The notes: generated from the letters alone by a model not told the origin. Shown: positions 21,964 to 35,544, counted from the stretch's first letter. The stretch: 64,000 nt of DNA from Massilia sp. R2A-15 (GCF_030704305.1 NZ_CP131935.1:4092001-4156000); one strand, 5' to 3'. Numbers and translations: made by a program.

Positions 21964-24348
21964 TTACTCCGACAGCGTGAGAAGGTGGTAGTTCGGGTCA
22001 GCCTTGATCTTCTCTTGACCAAAAGGAAGCGAGGGCCATTGCTTGCCCGAAAACAGGGGCACCTGGTCGTTGTAGTACGGCGACTTCGGATCGACCGACT
22101 GGCCGTACACGAGCATCGCCTGCGCCACCGGGCCGGCGTCGTCGAAGGTGACGGCCTGGATATAACTGCTGCCCCAGGCGATGTCGTGATAGCCGCCGGC
22201 GTCGAGCGGCGTGGCCATATGGATCGAGTTGTAAGAGCCGTCGATGTCGCCGATGGCGCCGTGGACCGGCACGCGCACGCCGGCGCGGGTGTCGTCCTGG
22301 AAGTCGCCGAGGCGCCCGTCGAGCGGGATCGCCAGCGCCTGCAGTTTTTTCACCGCGGCCTTCAGCGCGCCGAGCATCGCCGGGGCGGCGCCCGGCGCCA
22401 AGCCGGATGGCGTGTTGACCGGATCGGCCGGATCGAGCGGCGCCGCCCACTTGCCGGGAATCGTCGCGGCAAGATTCCAGAATTCGCGAAACAGCACGGC
22501 GCCGCGGCTGTCGAGGTTGGCGCGGCGGTCCCAGCCGGCAAGCACGTTGCAGGCCGGCGCCAGGGAGGCGTCGCCGGCGCACAGCGGCAGCAGGTCCGGC
22601 AGGATCAGCTCGGCCGCATAGACCCGGTTGGCGAACATCAGTTCCTGCAGGTCGGCCGGCTGCAGGCGCCGGCGCTGCGCGATCATTTCCTCGAGCTGGC
22701 GGAAGCCGATGCGCGTGCGCAGCTTCTGCTCGATGCCGATCGCACCGTACAGCGGCGAGAAGCCGAACGGCGCCGGGCCCTTGAACAGCGCGCGCGGGTT
22801 GGTCAGCCAGTAGCTGTCGTTCGAGTTGCCGACGTAATCGGTGCGGATCATCCACGGGCCGTCGGCGGGCGCGTAGATGCCGGCCGGCGCCCCGGCGTCC
22901 TGGCCCCAGCCGCAGCTGCTGCGCGAGCCGTCGAACATCAGCAGCGGCGGCACCATCAGGCAATCGGAGGCGAACTTGTCGCCGCCGACATGCGGCACCA
23001 CGCTGGCGTCGGCATACAAGGTGTTGCCGGCGCGGTCGGCGGCAACCGTGTTGATCCACGGAAGGCCGACGATGCGGTCGAGCGCCGCCTTCATGTCCTG
23101 CACGCTGGCCGACGAACCGAGCGCGATCCACTGCTCCATCAAGCGGGTATTGTTGCGGTTCGGATCGGCCAGCGCGTGCACAGCGCCCTGTGTCCAGTTG
23201 AGGCCGGCCTCGGGCTTCACCAGCACCGCGCCCTGCTTGCTGAAGTAAAACGTCTTTTGGCGGCTGGCCATGCTCCCGTCCGGCATGCGGACCTCGATCG
23301 TGACAGGTTTCGCCGTCATTTTTATGCGCGCACCATCGGACAAGTAGGTGGTGCCGCTGGCGTCGCCCGGGTCGAGCGCGAGCCTGAAGGTAGTGAAGTG
23401 AACGGCGGTCGTCACGGTATGGGTCCAGGCGACATCCTTGTTGAAGCCGATGACGATGATCGGCAGGCCGCCCAGGGTCACCCCCATCGCATCGTAGCGG
23501 CCGGGAATGGTCATGTGCGCCTGGTAGAAGCGGTCGGTGCTGGTCCACGGATAATGCGGATTGCCGAGCAGGATGCCGCGCCCGCTGAGCGAGAGGTCCT
23601 TGCCGATCGCCAGCCCGTTGCTGCCAAGCTTGGCCGCCGTCAGTTGCGCCAGGCGGGTCCGCATGAAGCTGCGGTCGATCTTGCGCGGCGCGTTGAACGC
23701 GGTCGCAGGCGCGGCCACGCCCGGGTCGCGCGCGCCCGCGACGATTTCTTTGGCGAACACTTCGCCGGACGCATGCAGCGCTTTTTCGGCGATCACCAGC
23801 ATCATGTCGTCGGCCGTCATCGGCCTGACCCACGCAGCCTGGTTGCACGCGGCCGGATAGCGGCCGGCGTAGTCTTTCAGGTAGCGGTTGTAGCCGGCGG
23901 CGTAGCCCTCGAGCAGATCGCGCGCGTCCTTCGAGCCGGCGGCGTAACCGGCGCGCAGCTGGTCGATGTCGAGATAGCCCTTGAAGAAGAAGTCGCTGTC
24001 GGCGTTGTTCAGGTCCATGAAGTCGCTGGCCGCGCCATACTCGCCATTGACGGGGCGGGTGGCGCGCGCATCGCCGCCGAAAAAACGCGAGCGTTCGCCG
24101 CGGGCGGTCAGCAGGCTGTCGGCGAACATGCAAACGTTATCCTGGGCGTAGGCGTAGGCCAGGCCGTAGCCGAGTCCGCGGAAATCATCGGCGCGGACAT
24201 GGGCCACGCCGTGGGTGGTGCGCGCCAGTTCAGCCTTGAAGACGGGAAGGGGCGCCGGCGCCGGCGGCGTGCCGGCGCTTCGGCCGCATGCGGCAAGAAC
24301 GCCGGCGATGATTACCCAAGAAAAGACAAGTCGGAAGCGTGCTTGCAT
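21964..24348 (-). CDS. Penicillin acylase family lipoprotein (N-acyl amide hydrolase)
   Basis: A 794-residue Ntn-hydrolase precursor of the penicillin/aculeacin/AHL acylase family. A lipoprotein signal ends VLAAC, with lipid cysteine at residue 21. The family needs self-cleavage before a Gly-Ser bond to free the N-terminal nucleophile; here it is in AAKLGSNGLAIGK with Ser243. The alpha chain is therefore about residues 22-242 and the beta chain 243-794. Downstream LLGNPHYPW and the region with NSNDSYW match conserved substrate-pocket and Asn motifs. It may hydrolyse acyl-homoserine lactones, lipopeptides or beta-lactams; the sequence does not decide. A strong AGGAGG site precedes the ATG. It begins about 160 bases after the rrn2 terminator, on the same strand. 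Confidence 0.88.
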   Translation of the reverse strand: MQARFRLVFSWVIIAGVLAACGRSAGTPPAPAPLPVFKAELARTTHGVAHVRADDFRGLGYGLAYAYAQDNVCMFADSLLTARGERSRFFGGDARATRPVNGEYGAASDFMDLNNADSDFFFKGYLDIDQLRAGYAAGSKDARDLLEGYAAGYNRYLKDYAGRYPAACNQAAWVRPMTADDMMLVIAEKALHASGEVFAKEIVAGARDPGVAAPATAFNAPRKIDRSFMRTRLAQLTAAKLGSNGLAIGKDLSLSGRGILLGNPHYPWTSTDRFYQAHMTIPGRYDAMGVTLGGLPIIVIGFNKDVAWTHTVTTAVHFTTFRLALDPGDASGTTYLSDGARIKMTAKPVTIEVRMPDGSMASRQKTFYFSKQGAVLVKPEAGLNWTQGAVHALADPNRNNTRLMEQWIALGSSASVQDMKAALDRIVGLPWINTVAADRAGNTLYADASVVPHVGGDKFASDCLMVPPLLMFDGSRSSCGWGQDAGAPAGIYAPADGPWMIRTDYVGNSNDSYWLTNPRALFKGPAPFGFSPLYGAIGIEQKLRTRIGFRQLEEMIAQRRRLQPADLQELMFANRVYAAELILPDLLPLCAGDASLAPACNVLAGWDRRANLDSRGAVLFREFWNLAATIPGKWAAPLDPADPVNTPSGLAPGAAPAMLGALKAAVKKLQALAIPLDGRLGDFQDDTRAGVRVPVHGAIGDIDGSYNSIHMATPLDAGGYHDIAWGSSYIQAVTFDDAGPVAQAMLVYGQSVDPKSPYYNDQVPLFSGKQWPSLPFGQEKIKADPNYHLLTLSE

Positions 24349-24450
24349 GGGAACCTCCTGAGCGGAAGAGCGGCGGACCGGCGCTCATCATCGCTTTCGG
24401 AGGGCAACGCGTTATTGACTGTGCGCAAGGTTGCAGACGACCGTCACACC

Positions 24451-24490
24451 AGGGTCTGACCCGCGGGGACTTGGCGTCCCCGTCAGCCCC
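24451..24490. repeat. Hairpin repeat related to family A
   Basis: Almost the same sequence as 13006..13046 (AGGGTCTGACCCGCGGGGAC...GTCCCCGTCAG). It lies between the rrn2 terminator and the acylase gene. Confidence 0.75.
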
Positions 24491-24505
24491 CAAAATCGCC
24501 AGACG

Positions 24506-24538
24506 AAAAAAAACCCAAGCATTTCTGCTTGGGTTTTT
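24506..24538 (-). terminator. rrn2 terminator
   Basis: Minus-strand CCCAAGCA-GAAA-TGCTTGGG hairpin with a run of eight Ts, about 12 bases after the 5S gene. Confidence 0.92.
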
Positions 24539-24550
24539 CTCTTGTAACTA

Positions 24551-24666
24551 GCCTGACGATAACCTACTTTCACACTGGTTGCAGCACTATCATCGGCGTA
24601 ATCTCGTTTCACGGTCCTGTTCGGGATGGGAAGGGGTGGTACCGAGTTACTATGGTCATCAGGCAT
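24551..24666 (-). rRNA. rrf: 5S rRNA, rrn2
   Basis: A 116-base 5S rRNA with the same sequence as the rrn1 copies. It is the only 5S of this operon. Confidence 0.95.
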
Positions 24667-24795
24667 AACTTGTACAGGTCTTGCTCCCGACTGGGCAGCA
24701 ATTCCTTGAATCTGGAAGAAGTAAGTTTCGTATTACTGGGTAATGAGTATGAATCAGAACAAGCGCCAACGGTCTTTCTCATCTCTGTACCTGCT

Positions 24796-27681
<2,886 letters not shown>

Positions 27682-27821
27682 ACGTTAACCTCTCAGCCGA
27701 CTAAGCCGAAAGACGCTACAGAGATAAGAAAGTACAGCGTTGTTGCTTGTTTTGATACATACAATCATTACCCTGCCAAACCGTTTTCACGGATTGACAT
27801 AAAACTTTACTTCTTCCAGAT

Positions 27822-27831
27822 TGTTAAAGAA
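27822..27831 (-). promoter_or_regulatory. boxA antitermination element, rrn2 spacer
   Basis: Minus-strand TTCTTTAACA in the tRNA-Ala to 23S spacer, at the same place as in rrn1. Confidence 0.7.
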
Positions 27832-27905
27832 CGAAACAGCATTGAGCTCTAAAAGATCAAACCTAAGCATCTTTGCTTACGTTTGCACTTTCAAGATTTG
27901 TAGAG

Positions 27906-27981
27906 TGGTGGAGGATGACGGGATCGAACCGACGACCCCCTGCTTGCAAAGCAGGTGCTCTCCCAGCTGAGCTAATCCCCC
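27906..27981 (-). tRNA. tRNA-Ala (anticodon TGC)
   Basis: Same 76-base gene with encoded CCA as in rrn1. The flanking spacer toward 23S differs from rrn1 and rrn3. Confidence 0.97.
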
Positions 27982-28003
27982 AAGGATTTACAACCGACCG
28001 CGT

Positions 28004-28080
28004 TGGTAGGGCTGGTTGGACTCGAACCAACGACCCCCGCGTTATCAACACGGTGCTCTAACCAGCTGAGCTACAGCCCC
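28004..28080 (-). tRNA. tRNA-Ile (anticodon GAT)
   Basis: Same 77-base gene with encoded CCA as in rrn1, 22 bases upstream of tRNA-Ala. Confidence 0.97.
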
Positions 28081-28166
28081 GACTTGGACACTGCTACTGT
28101 TTCTTCTAAATTCAACAGTCGATAAGAGTGGACGCTTAATGAGTGGCATCTCTGCCTGTGCAACTC

Positions 28167-29701
<1,535 letters not shown>

Positions 29702-29865
29702 CTCTGTTTAATGTCGTTTCCGACAGATCGCTCACTCAAAATACTGACAGGCCACTTCTTGCGAAGCGCCTATATTTCTTTTTTGTGAACATTTGATAAT
29801 TTAAGTATTCAGCGACCGAAGCCACTGGCACCTTCATCAAACGCCCACACTTATCGACTGTTAAT

Positions 29866-29875
29866 TGTTAAAGAA
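29866..29875 (-). promoter_or_regulatory. boxA antitermination element, rrn2 leader
   Basis: Minus-strand TTCTTTAACA in the 16S leader. Confidence 0.72.
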
Positions 29876-30042
29876 CTTGTTCGGTACTGCTTGCTCTGCA
29901 TGTCGATGAAGCGTTGTGTTCATCAGCAGAGAGGCGAGATTATGAAGCGTTTTGCTTACAACGTCAACACCTGTTTTTCAACTTCGTCGTTTCCGACGTC
30001 CCCAAGTGCTTGTTTTTGTTAACCAATTTCTCGGGGAGGCGA

Positions 30043-30072
30043 ACTATAGCAAAGCCCGCGCGGTCCTGGCAA
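30043..30072 (-). promoter_or_regulatory. rrn2 promoter
   Basis: Minus strand: TTGCCA, 18-base spacer, TATAGT. The -35 box is only about 20 bases from the jetC stop codon, so there is no room for an upstream activating region outside the jetC 3' end. Confidence 0.82.
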
Positions 30073-30078
30073 TGGATT

Positions 30079-30097
30079 CCTGAAAATAATTTTCAGG
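30079..30097. terminator. Perfect palindrome over the jetC stop codon
   Basis: CCTGAAAA-TAA-TTTTCAGG is an 8-bp perfect stem with a 3-base loop that includes the TGA stop of jetC. It lies just upstream of the rrn2 promoter. It might be a weak terminator or a protein-binding site; there is no T-run of typical length. Confidence 0.45.
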
Positions 30098-33000
30098 TGC
30101 CTGTCCGCGCGCTTCGCTCGGCGCGAAAGGTGTCCATCTCCAGGTAGCGCAGCTTGGAGCGGCGTCCCTCTTCGCTGTGCACGAAGCCAAGTCCCGCCAC
30201 GTACGGTTCGATGATGCGAATTTTCTGCATAGGCGTCACCACCAGCAGCTGGAGATTCAAGCGCTTGAACAGTTCGAGACCGTATCGCGCCGAGTCGTCG
30301 GAGCCACGACCAAACGCTTCGTCGATCACGACGAAGCGGAACGATCGACCTTGCTGCTCCTCGCGCTCCAGCCCGAACTGGTACGCCAGGCTCGCCGCGA
30401 GCACGGTATAGGCGAGCTTTTCCTTTTGTCCGCCGGATTTGCCGCTCGCATCGGTGTAGTGTTCGTGCTCGCGGCCGTCCTCGCGCCAGCGCTCCGATGC
30501 GGAGAACACAAACCAGTTGCGCGAGTCGGTGACCTTGCGGGTCCATCGGCGGTCCAGCTCCGCGCTTCCCTCGCGGCCGCGGAAGCGTTCGATGACGCGT
30601 TTCACTTGCAGGAACCGTTCCTCCAATGGCGCCTCGGCTCCCGGCTCGCCCACGACTCCTTCGGTGCAGCGGCGCAGCTCTTGCTGGAAGTCGCGCAGGT
30701 CCGCGTCGGTGTTGTCCTCCGCCTCCAGCGCGATATAGCGATTCGGGTTGTAGTCGATCTGGCGCAGCGAGCCATTGATGGTGGCAATCCGTTCGCGGAT
30801 CGTCTCGCGCTCGCGATGGAGCTGCGCCTGGAACGCGGCGATTTCCCGCACCGTGCTCTCGCTGAGAACCTCCTTGAAACGCGCCGCGGATCTCGGGATG
30901 TCCTCGGTCAGCAGATTGCGCAGCATGTGGCTGAACTCCGCCGCGGACTCGATGCTCGCGTCGACTTCGCGCGCCTCGATCGGCCAGGCGCGCCGGTAGT
31001 CCTGCATGGCGCCGACGATCGCGTCGCGCATGCGGGCGAGTTGCTGTTCCTCGCCATCGATGTGCGTCTGCAGGAACGCGCCGAAATCGAGCTCCGCCCG
31101 GTCACACGATTCGACGTCCGGCGCCGCCGATCCCAGCGCCTGAATGCGCAGCGATTCGATCAGCGGGAAGAAACCCTGCCCCTCGTGGACGACAGCGCCG
31201 GGCAGGGCCAGGTTAGCCTGTTCCAGTCTTTCGCGCGCACGTGCCAGCGCGCCGACCACCGCGTTCCAGGCTTCCTGGTTCTGCGCCTGCTGCGCCGCCA
31301 AATCGGCGAACTGCTGCTGCAACGTGGCGATCAGGTCGGAAGACGAAGACAGTTCCTGCTGCTCGCGCTCGAGCGCATCGATTGCCGCGAGCACCGGCTT
31401 CCAGTCCAATTCGCTGAACTGGTCGAACGTCGCCAGCCGCTGCCAGTCGCCCAGCAAAGCATTCTGGTCGCGGACCTCGCCTTTCAGCTGCTGGATGTGA
31501 AGGCCGTGCGCCTGCACCCGCGTGGTCAGGTCGCGTTCCTGCTTGACCAGGGCCGAGATCCGAGCATGGTTGGACCACCCGAGCACGAAGGTCGAGCGGT
31601 CGTCGAACAGGTGGCGGTCGTCTTTTTCGTGACGTTCGCCGTCATGTTTGGCCTGGCCATTGCGGGTAACCACGCGTTTCTCGCGACGGAATTCGTCAAG
31701 CCGGTTGCAGCAAGCGTGGTCGAAGCGAGTGTGCAGTTCCGCCTCGATCCATGCGTAAAACGGCGAGTCCGGCCTGATGGCCAGCTTGCGTGCCAGCGCG
31801 TTTGCCGGCAGGCTGCGCGGCTCCGCCGCCGCGTCGGCGCGAACCCGGTGGTACACCAGGCGGTCGCCAAGGTTGGCGTCGTCGATCCAGGCCGCGACCT
31901 GGCTGTAATGCATCTCCGGCACCAGCAGCGAGAGGGCGAAATCGCGCAGCACGCGTTCGGCGGCGGCATCCCAGCCGCTTTCGTCGTCACGCACCTGGAT
32001 CAATTCGCCGGCGAACGGAATGCTGTCGGGAGCGATGCGCAGCGCACTGCACAGAGTCTCGCGCAATTCGAGCATGCGACGCGGGATATTTGACCGGCGG
32101 CGGCGCAGGGAATCGAGTTCCGCGGTGATCTCGCTGTACTGGCGCCCCAATTCGCGCACGCTCACGCCGGCTTCCGTCAGCCGGTCCTGGTAGTCGTCGC
32201 GCTGGGCAGTGCAGGCGGCCTGCCCCTCTTCGATGGCGCGGCGATTGGCCGCGAACAAGGCTGCGTCGGCCGCCGCCGGCAGGCCCAACGCGCCGGCCAG
32301 TTGATCGTACTGGCCGAAGCGCCGCAAGCGCGCTTCGCTGGTCAACTGCAGGCGCGCGATGTCGCCCTTGATCTGCTCGATGCGGTTGCCGCCGTTCGAC
32401 GCGATGGCGTGAACAATCTCGTCATGCCGGCGAGCCTGACTGCACCGCTCTTCATCCAGCCGCGCCAGTTCGTTGGCCAGCATGGCGAGTTCGTTCTGCA
32501 AACCGTCGATGCGTTTGCCGAGCAGTCCGGTCTTGAGCTCTGCGAACCACGAGCGCAGCGCGTTGCGGCATCCGCGCAACTGGGTGAGCTTGCCGTGCAG
32601 CGCCTGATAGCGGTCGCAGTCCGCACTCAGGGGCGCCAGCTGGTCAGCCTGCTGCCTCGCCTTCACCAGCGCTTCGTGCGCGCGGTTTGCCTCGTCGAAG
32701 TGGGCGATCAGGGCGGCAATGCGCGCCTCGACCGGAAACGCTTCGAGCATGTGGCCGCGTACGAAGTCGCTCAGGTTGCCGACGGATTTCATCGAGACTG
32801 TCTGGTGGAACAGCTCCATGGCCTGCTCGCTGGCGATACCGAAATGACGGCGAAATTCGGCGGCGTAGTGCGGGAAGCTGTCATGCAGCGTGACGCCGGG
32901 CAGCGCCTGCAGGCGCTTGCGCAACTGGCCGATGTCTTCGCCGAATTCTCCAAAGTGTGCGGCGATCGACAGGCGGCTGGTGGCAACGACAAAAAATCGC

Positions 33001-33470
33001 TCGGGCTGGCCGCGCGGATCCTTCATCGAAAATACCTGGGCCAGCGTGACCGTCTGTTCGACGGCCTCGTCATGGAATACGCCCAGGATCACCGAATAGC
33101 TGTTTTCGTCGCGCAGAGAGACCGAGCGCGCGCCCATGCCATTGTCGCCGCGCTCCGCTTTGTAATGTCCCATCACATAGCTGCGCAAGCTGCGTTCCCG
33201 GGTGTCCGCGCCGGCCGCCTTGTTGTACGAGATTTTTTGCGGCGGCACCAGCAAAGTAGTGAGTCCGTCGACCAGCGTCGATTTTCCGGAGCCGATATCG
33301 CCAGTCAGCAGGATGGTCTCGCCGCCAGGGCGCAGGCTCCATACGCGTTGGTCGAATGTGCCCCAGTTGAAGACCTCGAAGTCGTGCAGCCGAAAGCCCG
33401 CACGCGCAACCGCGCTCGGCGCAATGTCGAGTGCCGGCTTCTCCATGTCCAGTTCGCTGCGGTCGCTCAT
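30093..33470 (-). CDS. jetC: JetC/MksB-like SMC-family ATPase
   Basis: A 1,125-residue SMC/Rad50-like ATPase, the motor of Wadjet or MksBEF condensin-like complexes, which extrude DNA loops. The N-terminal head has Walker A GDIGSGKST (Lys63). Two long heptad-rich arms lie between roughly residues 250-480 and 640-960, around a central hinge-like region (residues about 490-640). The C-terminal head has an ABC signature SGKSGGQKEK near 1009-1018 and Walker B FVVIDEAF with Asp1050 and Glu1051. It looks intact at both ends. The ATG overlaps the jetB stop as ATGA. In type I Wadjet a DUF2220 nuclease (jetD) follows; here the rrn2 promoter follows instead. Calling it jetC rather than mksB rests on the DUF3375 and DUF4194 partners. 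Confidence 0.88.
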   Translation of the reverse strand: MSDRSELDMEKPALDIAPSAVARAGFRLHDFEVFNWGTFDQRVWSLRPGGETILLTGDIGSGKSTLVDGLTTLLVPPQKISYNKAAGADTRERSLRSYVMGHYKAERGDNGMGARSVSLRDENSYSVILGVFHDEAVEQTVTLAQVFSMKDPRGQPERFFVVATSRLSIAAHFGEFGEDIGQLRKRLQALPGVTLHDSFPHYAAEFRRHFGIASEQAMELFHQTVSMKSVGNLSDFVRGHMLEAFPVEARIAALIAHFDEANRAHEALVKARQQADQLAPLSADCDRYQALHGKLTQLRGCRNALRSWFAELKTGLLGKRIDGLQNELAMLANELARLDEERCSQARRHDEIVHAIASNGGNRIEQIKGDIARLQLTSEARLRRFGQYDQLAGALGLPAAADAALFAANRRAIEEGQAACTAQRDDYQDRLTEAGVSVRELGRQYSEITAELDSLRRRRSNIPRRMLELRETLCSALRIAPDSIPFAGELIQVRDDESGWDAAAERVLRDFALSLLVPEMHYSQVAAWIDDANLGDRLVYHRVRADAAAEPRSLPANALARKLAIRPDSPFYAWIEAELHTRFDHACCNRLDEFRREKRVVTRNGQAKHDGERHEKDDRHLFDDRSTFVLGWSNHARISALVKQERDLTTRVQAHGLHIQQLKGEVRDQNALLGDWQRLATFDQFSELDWKPVLAAIDALEREQQELSSSSDLIATLQQQFADLAAQQAQNQEAWNAVVGALARARERLEQANLALPGAVVHEGQGFFPLIESLRIQALGSAAPDVESCDRAELDFGAFLQTHIDGEEQQLARMRDAIVGAMQDYRRAWPIEAREVDASIESAAEFSHMLRNLLTEDIPRSAARFKEVLSESTVREIAAFQAQLHRERETIRERIATINGSLRQIDYNPNRYIALEAEDNTDADLRDFQQELRRCTEGVVGEPGAEAPLEERFLQVKRVIERFRGREGSAELDRRWTRKVTDSRNWFVFSASERWREDGREHEHYTDASGKSGGQKEKLAYTVLAASLAYQFGLEREEQQGRSFRFVVIDEAFGRGSDDSARYGLELFKRLNLQLLVVTPMQKIRIIEPYVAGLGFVHSEEGRRSKLRYLEMDTFRAERSARTGT

Positions 33471-34072
33471 GCGATCTCTCCGACCGCAGCCGCGTGCTCG
33501 CCATATTGCGCAAGGCGCCGCTCGAATTCGCTGATCCACTGCGCGTCGACGAACGCCTTCAGGATGCGGCGCACCTCGAACTGGTCGTCGTGCCCGCGCA
33601 GGCGGTGCAGGAATCCCAGTTCGATCACTTTGTTCAGGTGCGTATCGATGCGGTCGAGCAGGCGTGCTTCATTACTGGTCTCCGGCAGGAACGCGCGCAC
33701 TTGTCCGATGATGTCATCGCGGCTGACCACCAGGCGCGTCTCGCCGCCGACGGCATCGAACTCGGCGAGCCTCTTGCGCAGCAGGACGAGAATCAGGCTG
33801 ACCGGGTAAGTGAGCTGGCGGCGCTGGATCAGCCGCGGAAGGACCGCTTCGCCGGGCGCCGCGGTCCGATGCCGTAAGTACGCATAACCTTCGGCGTCGT
33901 CGAGGATCAGTTCAAGGCCGAGCGTCGCGCAATAATCGCGCACGCGGCCCTGCAGCTCGATCAAGGGCTGCCACAAGGCGGGGTCCTGTTCGCGGTATTG
34001 CACGCCCTGGAACAGGCCAACGAGCAGTTGGCCCAAGCGATTCTGTTCATTCATCGTCGATTCGGTATTCAT
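33467..34072 (-). CDS. jetB: JetB/MksE-like DUF4194 kleisin-associated subunit
   Basis: A 201-residue protein of the DUF4194 type, the KITE-like winged-helix subunit that bridges kleisin and ATPase heads in Wadjet/Mks complexes. It contains LLVGLFQGVQYREQDPALW near the N-terminus, then YAYLRHR and RLIQRRQLTYPVSLILVLLRKRLAEF, which are typical of the family. The start MNTESTMNEQN was chosen because its ATG overlaps the jetA stop as ATGA; a longer frame to 34132 exists. Its own stop overlaps the jetC ATG in the same way, so all three genes are translationally coupled. Confidence 0.87.
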   Translation of the reverse strand: MNTESTMNEQNRLGQLLVGLFQGVQYREQDPALWQPLIELQGRVRDYCATLGLELILDDAEGYAYLRHRTAAPGEAVLPRLIQRRQLTYPVSLILVLLRKRLAEFDAVGGETRLVVSRDDIIGQVRAFLPETSNEARLLDRIDTHLNKVIELGFLHRLRGHDDQFEVRRILKAFVDAQWISEFERRLAQYGEHAAAVGEIA

Positions 34073-35490
34073 GCGGTGTAAATGATCAAGGGAAGCGTGG
34101 CCTCGCGCCGGCATCCGGATTCGTCGGTCCACGCAACTACTTCGGTGCGATCGTCGTCGATGGCGGCCTGCAGTTCGTGCGTGGCCAGATGAACGTAGGC
34201 GGACAGTTCGGCCAGGCCGTGCCGGATGGGATATTCCGCCGCCAGCGTCGCCAGAGTGACCTGCCGGCGGGTTTGCAGCGCGCGCCGCACATTCGACAAC
34301 AGGCGTGTCGTGTCGACCAGGTCCTGCCTGAATAATGCATCGATGCCGACATCCGCATCCCGCCCCCCGATCGCATGCTGCGTGACCTTCGGTTTGAACG
34401 GAGGGCTGAACAGCGGCCGCTCCATCGGCAGGCCGACCGACGGGCCGGTCTCGTCGATCTCCATGAACGCACCATCTCCGACTTTGCCGCGCAGGGCGAG
34501 CGCATGGTGTTCGATGTCGCGCATCAGGTGCATGATGCGGCGGCTCTCAAGGCGGGCCTGGTCGCCGACATTGCGCCGCAACTGGTCAGACAGGCGCTTC
34601 AGGGTGCGCTGGGCCTCATCGCCCGCCTCCATCAGGGCGTCGCGACTGCGCTGCATCCTGCCCGCCGGCCCGAATTCGCGCAGACAGTCCAGCGCCGCCA
34701 GCTTGCGCATCAACTCGGCGAGGGCATCCTGGCGCGAAGGCGACATCAGCTGGTCGCGGAAAGCGCGGAAACTCCTGGCTTCGTCGGTCTCCCCGAGCAG
34801 GTCGCAGTCGGGGAGCACGCCGCCGCCGGCATCGATGGCCGCGATCTGTTCGCGCAACCGGCGATCGAGTGTGCGGAAATTCTGTTCGAGCGCACGAAAA
34901 TCCGTCACCAGGCCGCGCGCGATGGCGTCTGCCAGCAGGAAACGCTCGCGCGCCTCGGACGGATCCATCAGGTCGATTCGTCCGGATTGCACCCGCGTGA
35001 TTTCGGCGTCGATCTCCGCCTTGCGGCGCTTCAGCGCTGCGACGCGTGCACGCGGATCCAGCTGCGAGCCGTCGGCGATCTGCTGCAGCTGACCGAAGAC
35101 AGTATCGAGTCGCGCGCCGGTGCCGATGAGATCGCGCGGCGCGAGTCCGTCCAGCCAGGCGATCGCCATTTCGGAGGATGGCGTCAAGTCGTAATGGGCC
35201 TCGTCCTGGCCGGCCGGATAAAATTTTCGCAGCCAGCCGCGCTCGTCCGACGCCCAGTCGTCGAGATAGGCGGTGGCGGATTTGGGGTACAGGGTGTCGC
35301 CCGCGGCGGCATGCAGGCGGCTCAGGTGGTCGTCCAGTTTCGATGCCAGCAGCGGCCGCGGGATCGCGCGCGCGCCCATTGCGATGAAAGCGGCGTGCAG
35401 AAAGCTGCAGATCATCGGCGCATGGGTGGCGGAAAGCAGGCGCCAGGCAGCATGGTTTTGCCGCTGATTCGAGAGAGTCTGAAAATCCAT
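34069..35490 (-). CDS. jetA: JetA/MksF-like DUF3375 kleisin subunit
   Basis: A 473-residue DUF3375 protein, the kleisin-like subunit of Wadjet type I / MksBEF complexes. Diagnostic stretches are HAAWRLLSATHAPMICSFLH near the N-terminus, ATAYLDDWASDERGWLRKFYPAG, and RVAALKRRKAEIDAEI in a helical region. The middle is predicted helical and the C-terminus a winged-helix-like region. The ATG at 35490 was chosen; a TTG at 35505 would add five residues. Neither has a strong ribosome site. Only 21 bases separate the ATG from the rrn3 terminator T-run, so this operon probably has no promoter of its own and depends on rrn3 read-through or a promoter inside the 5S region. Confidence 0.88.
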   Translation of the reverse strand: MDFQTLSNQRQNHAAWRLLSATHAPMICSFLHAAFIAMGARAIPRPLLASKLDDHLSRLHAAAGDTLYPKSATAYLDDWASDERGWLRKFYPAGQDEAHYDLTPSSEMAIAWLDGLAPRDLIGTGARLDTVFGQLQQIADGSQLDPRARVAALKRRKAEIDAEITRVQSGRIDLMDPSEARERFLLADAIARGLVTDFRALEQNFRTLDRRLREQIAAIDAGGGVLPDCDLLGETDEARSFRAFRDQLMSPSRQDALAELMRKLAALDCLREFGPAGRMQRSRDALMEAGDEAQRTLKRLSDQLRRNVGDQARLESRRIMHLMRDIEHHALALRGKVGDGAFMEIDETGPSVGLPMERPLFSPPFKPKVTQHAIGGRDADVGIDALFRQDLVDTTRLLSNVRRALQTRRQVTLATLAAEYPIRHGLAELSAYVHLATHELQAAIDDDRTEVVAWTDESGCRREATLPLIIYTA

Positions 35491-35511
35491 GGGCTCAGTT
35501 TTCAATGGACG

Positions 35512-35544
35512 AAAAAAAACCCAAGCATTTCTGCTTGGGTTTTT
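35512..35544 (-). terminator. rrn3 terminator
   Basis: Minus-strand CCCAAGCA-GAAA-TGCTTGGG hairpin and T-run, identical to the rrn2 terminator. It directly abuts jetA. Confidence 0.92.

Noticed and set aside
30093..30300. Possible truncation of jetC by the rRNA operon.
   Set aside because: The Walker B and C-terminal head region are complete, and the end has the expected length.
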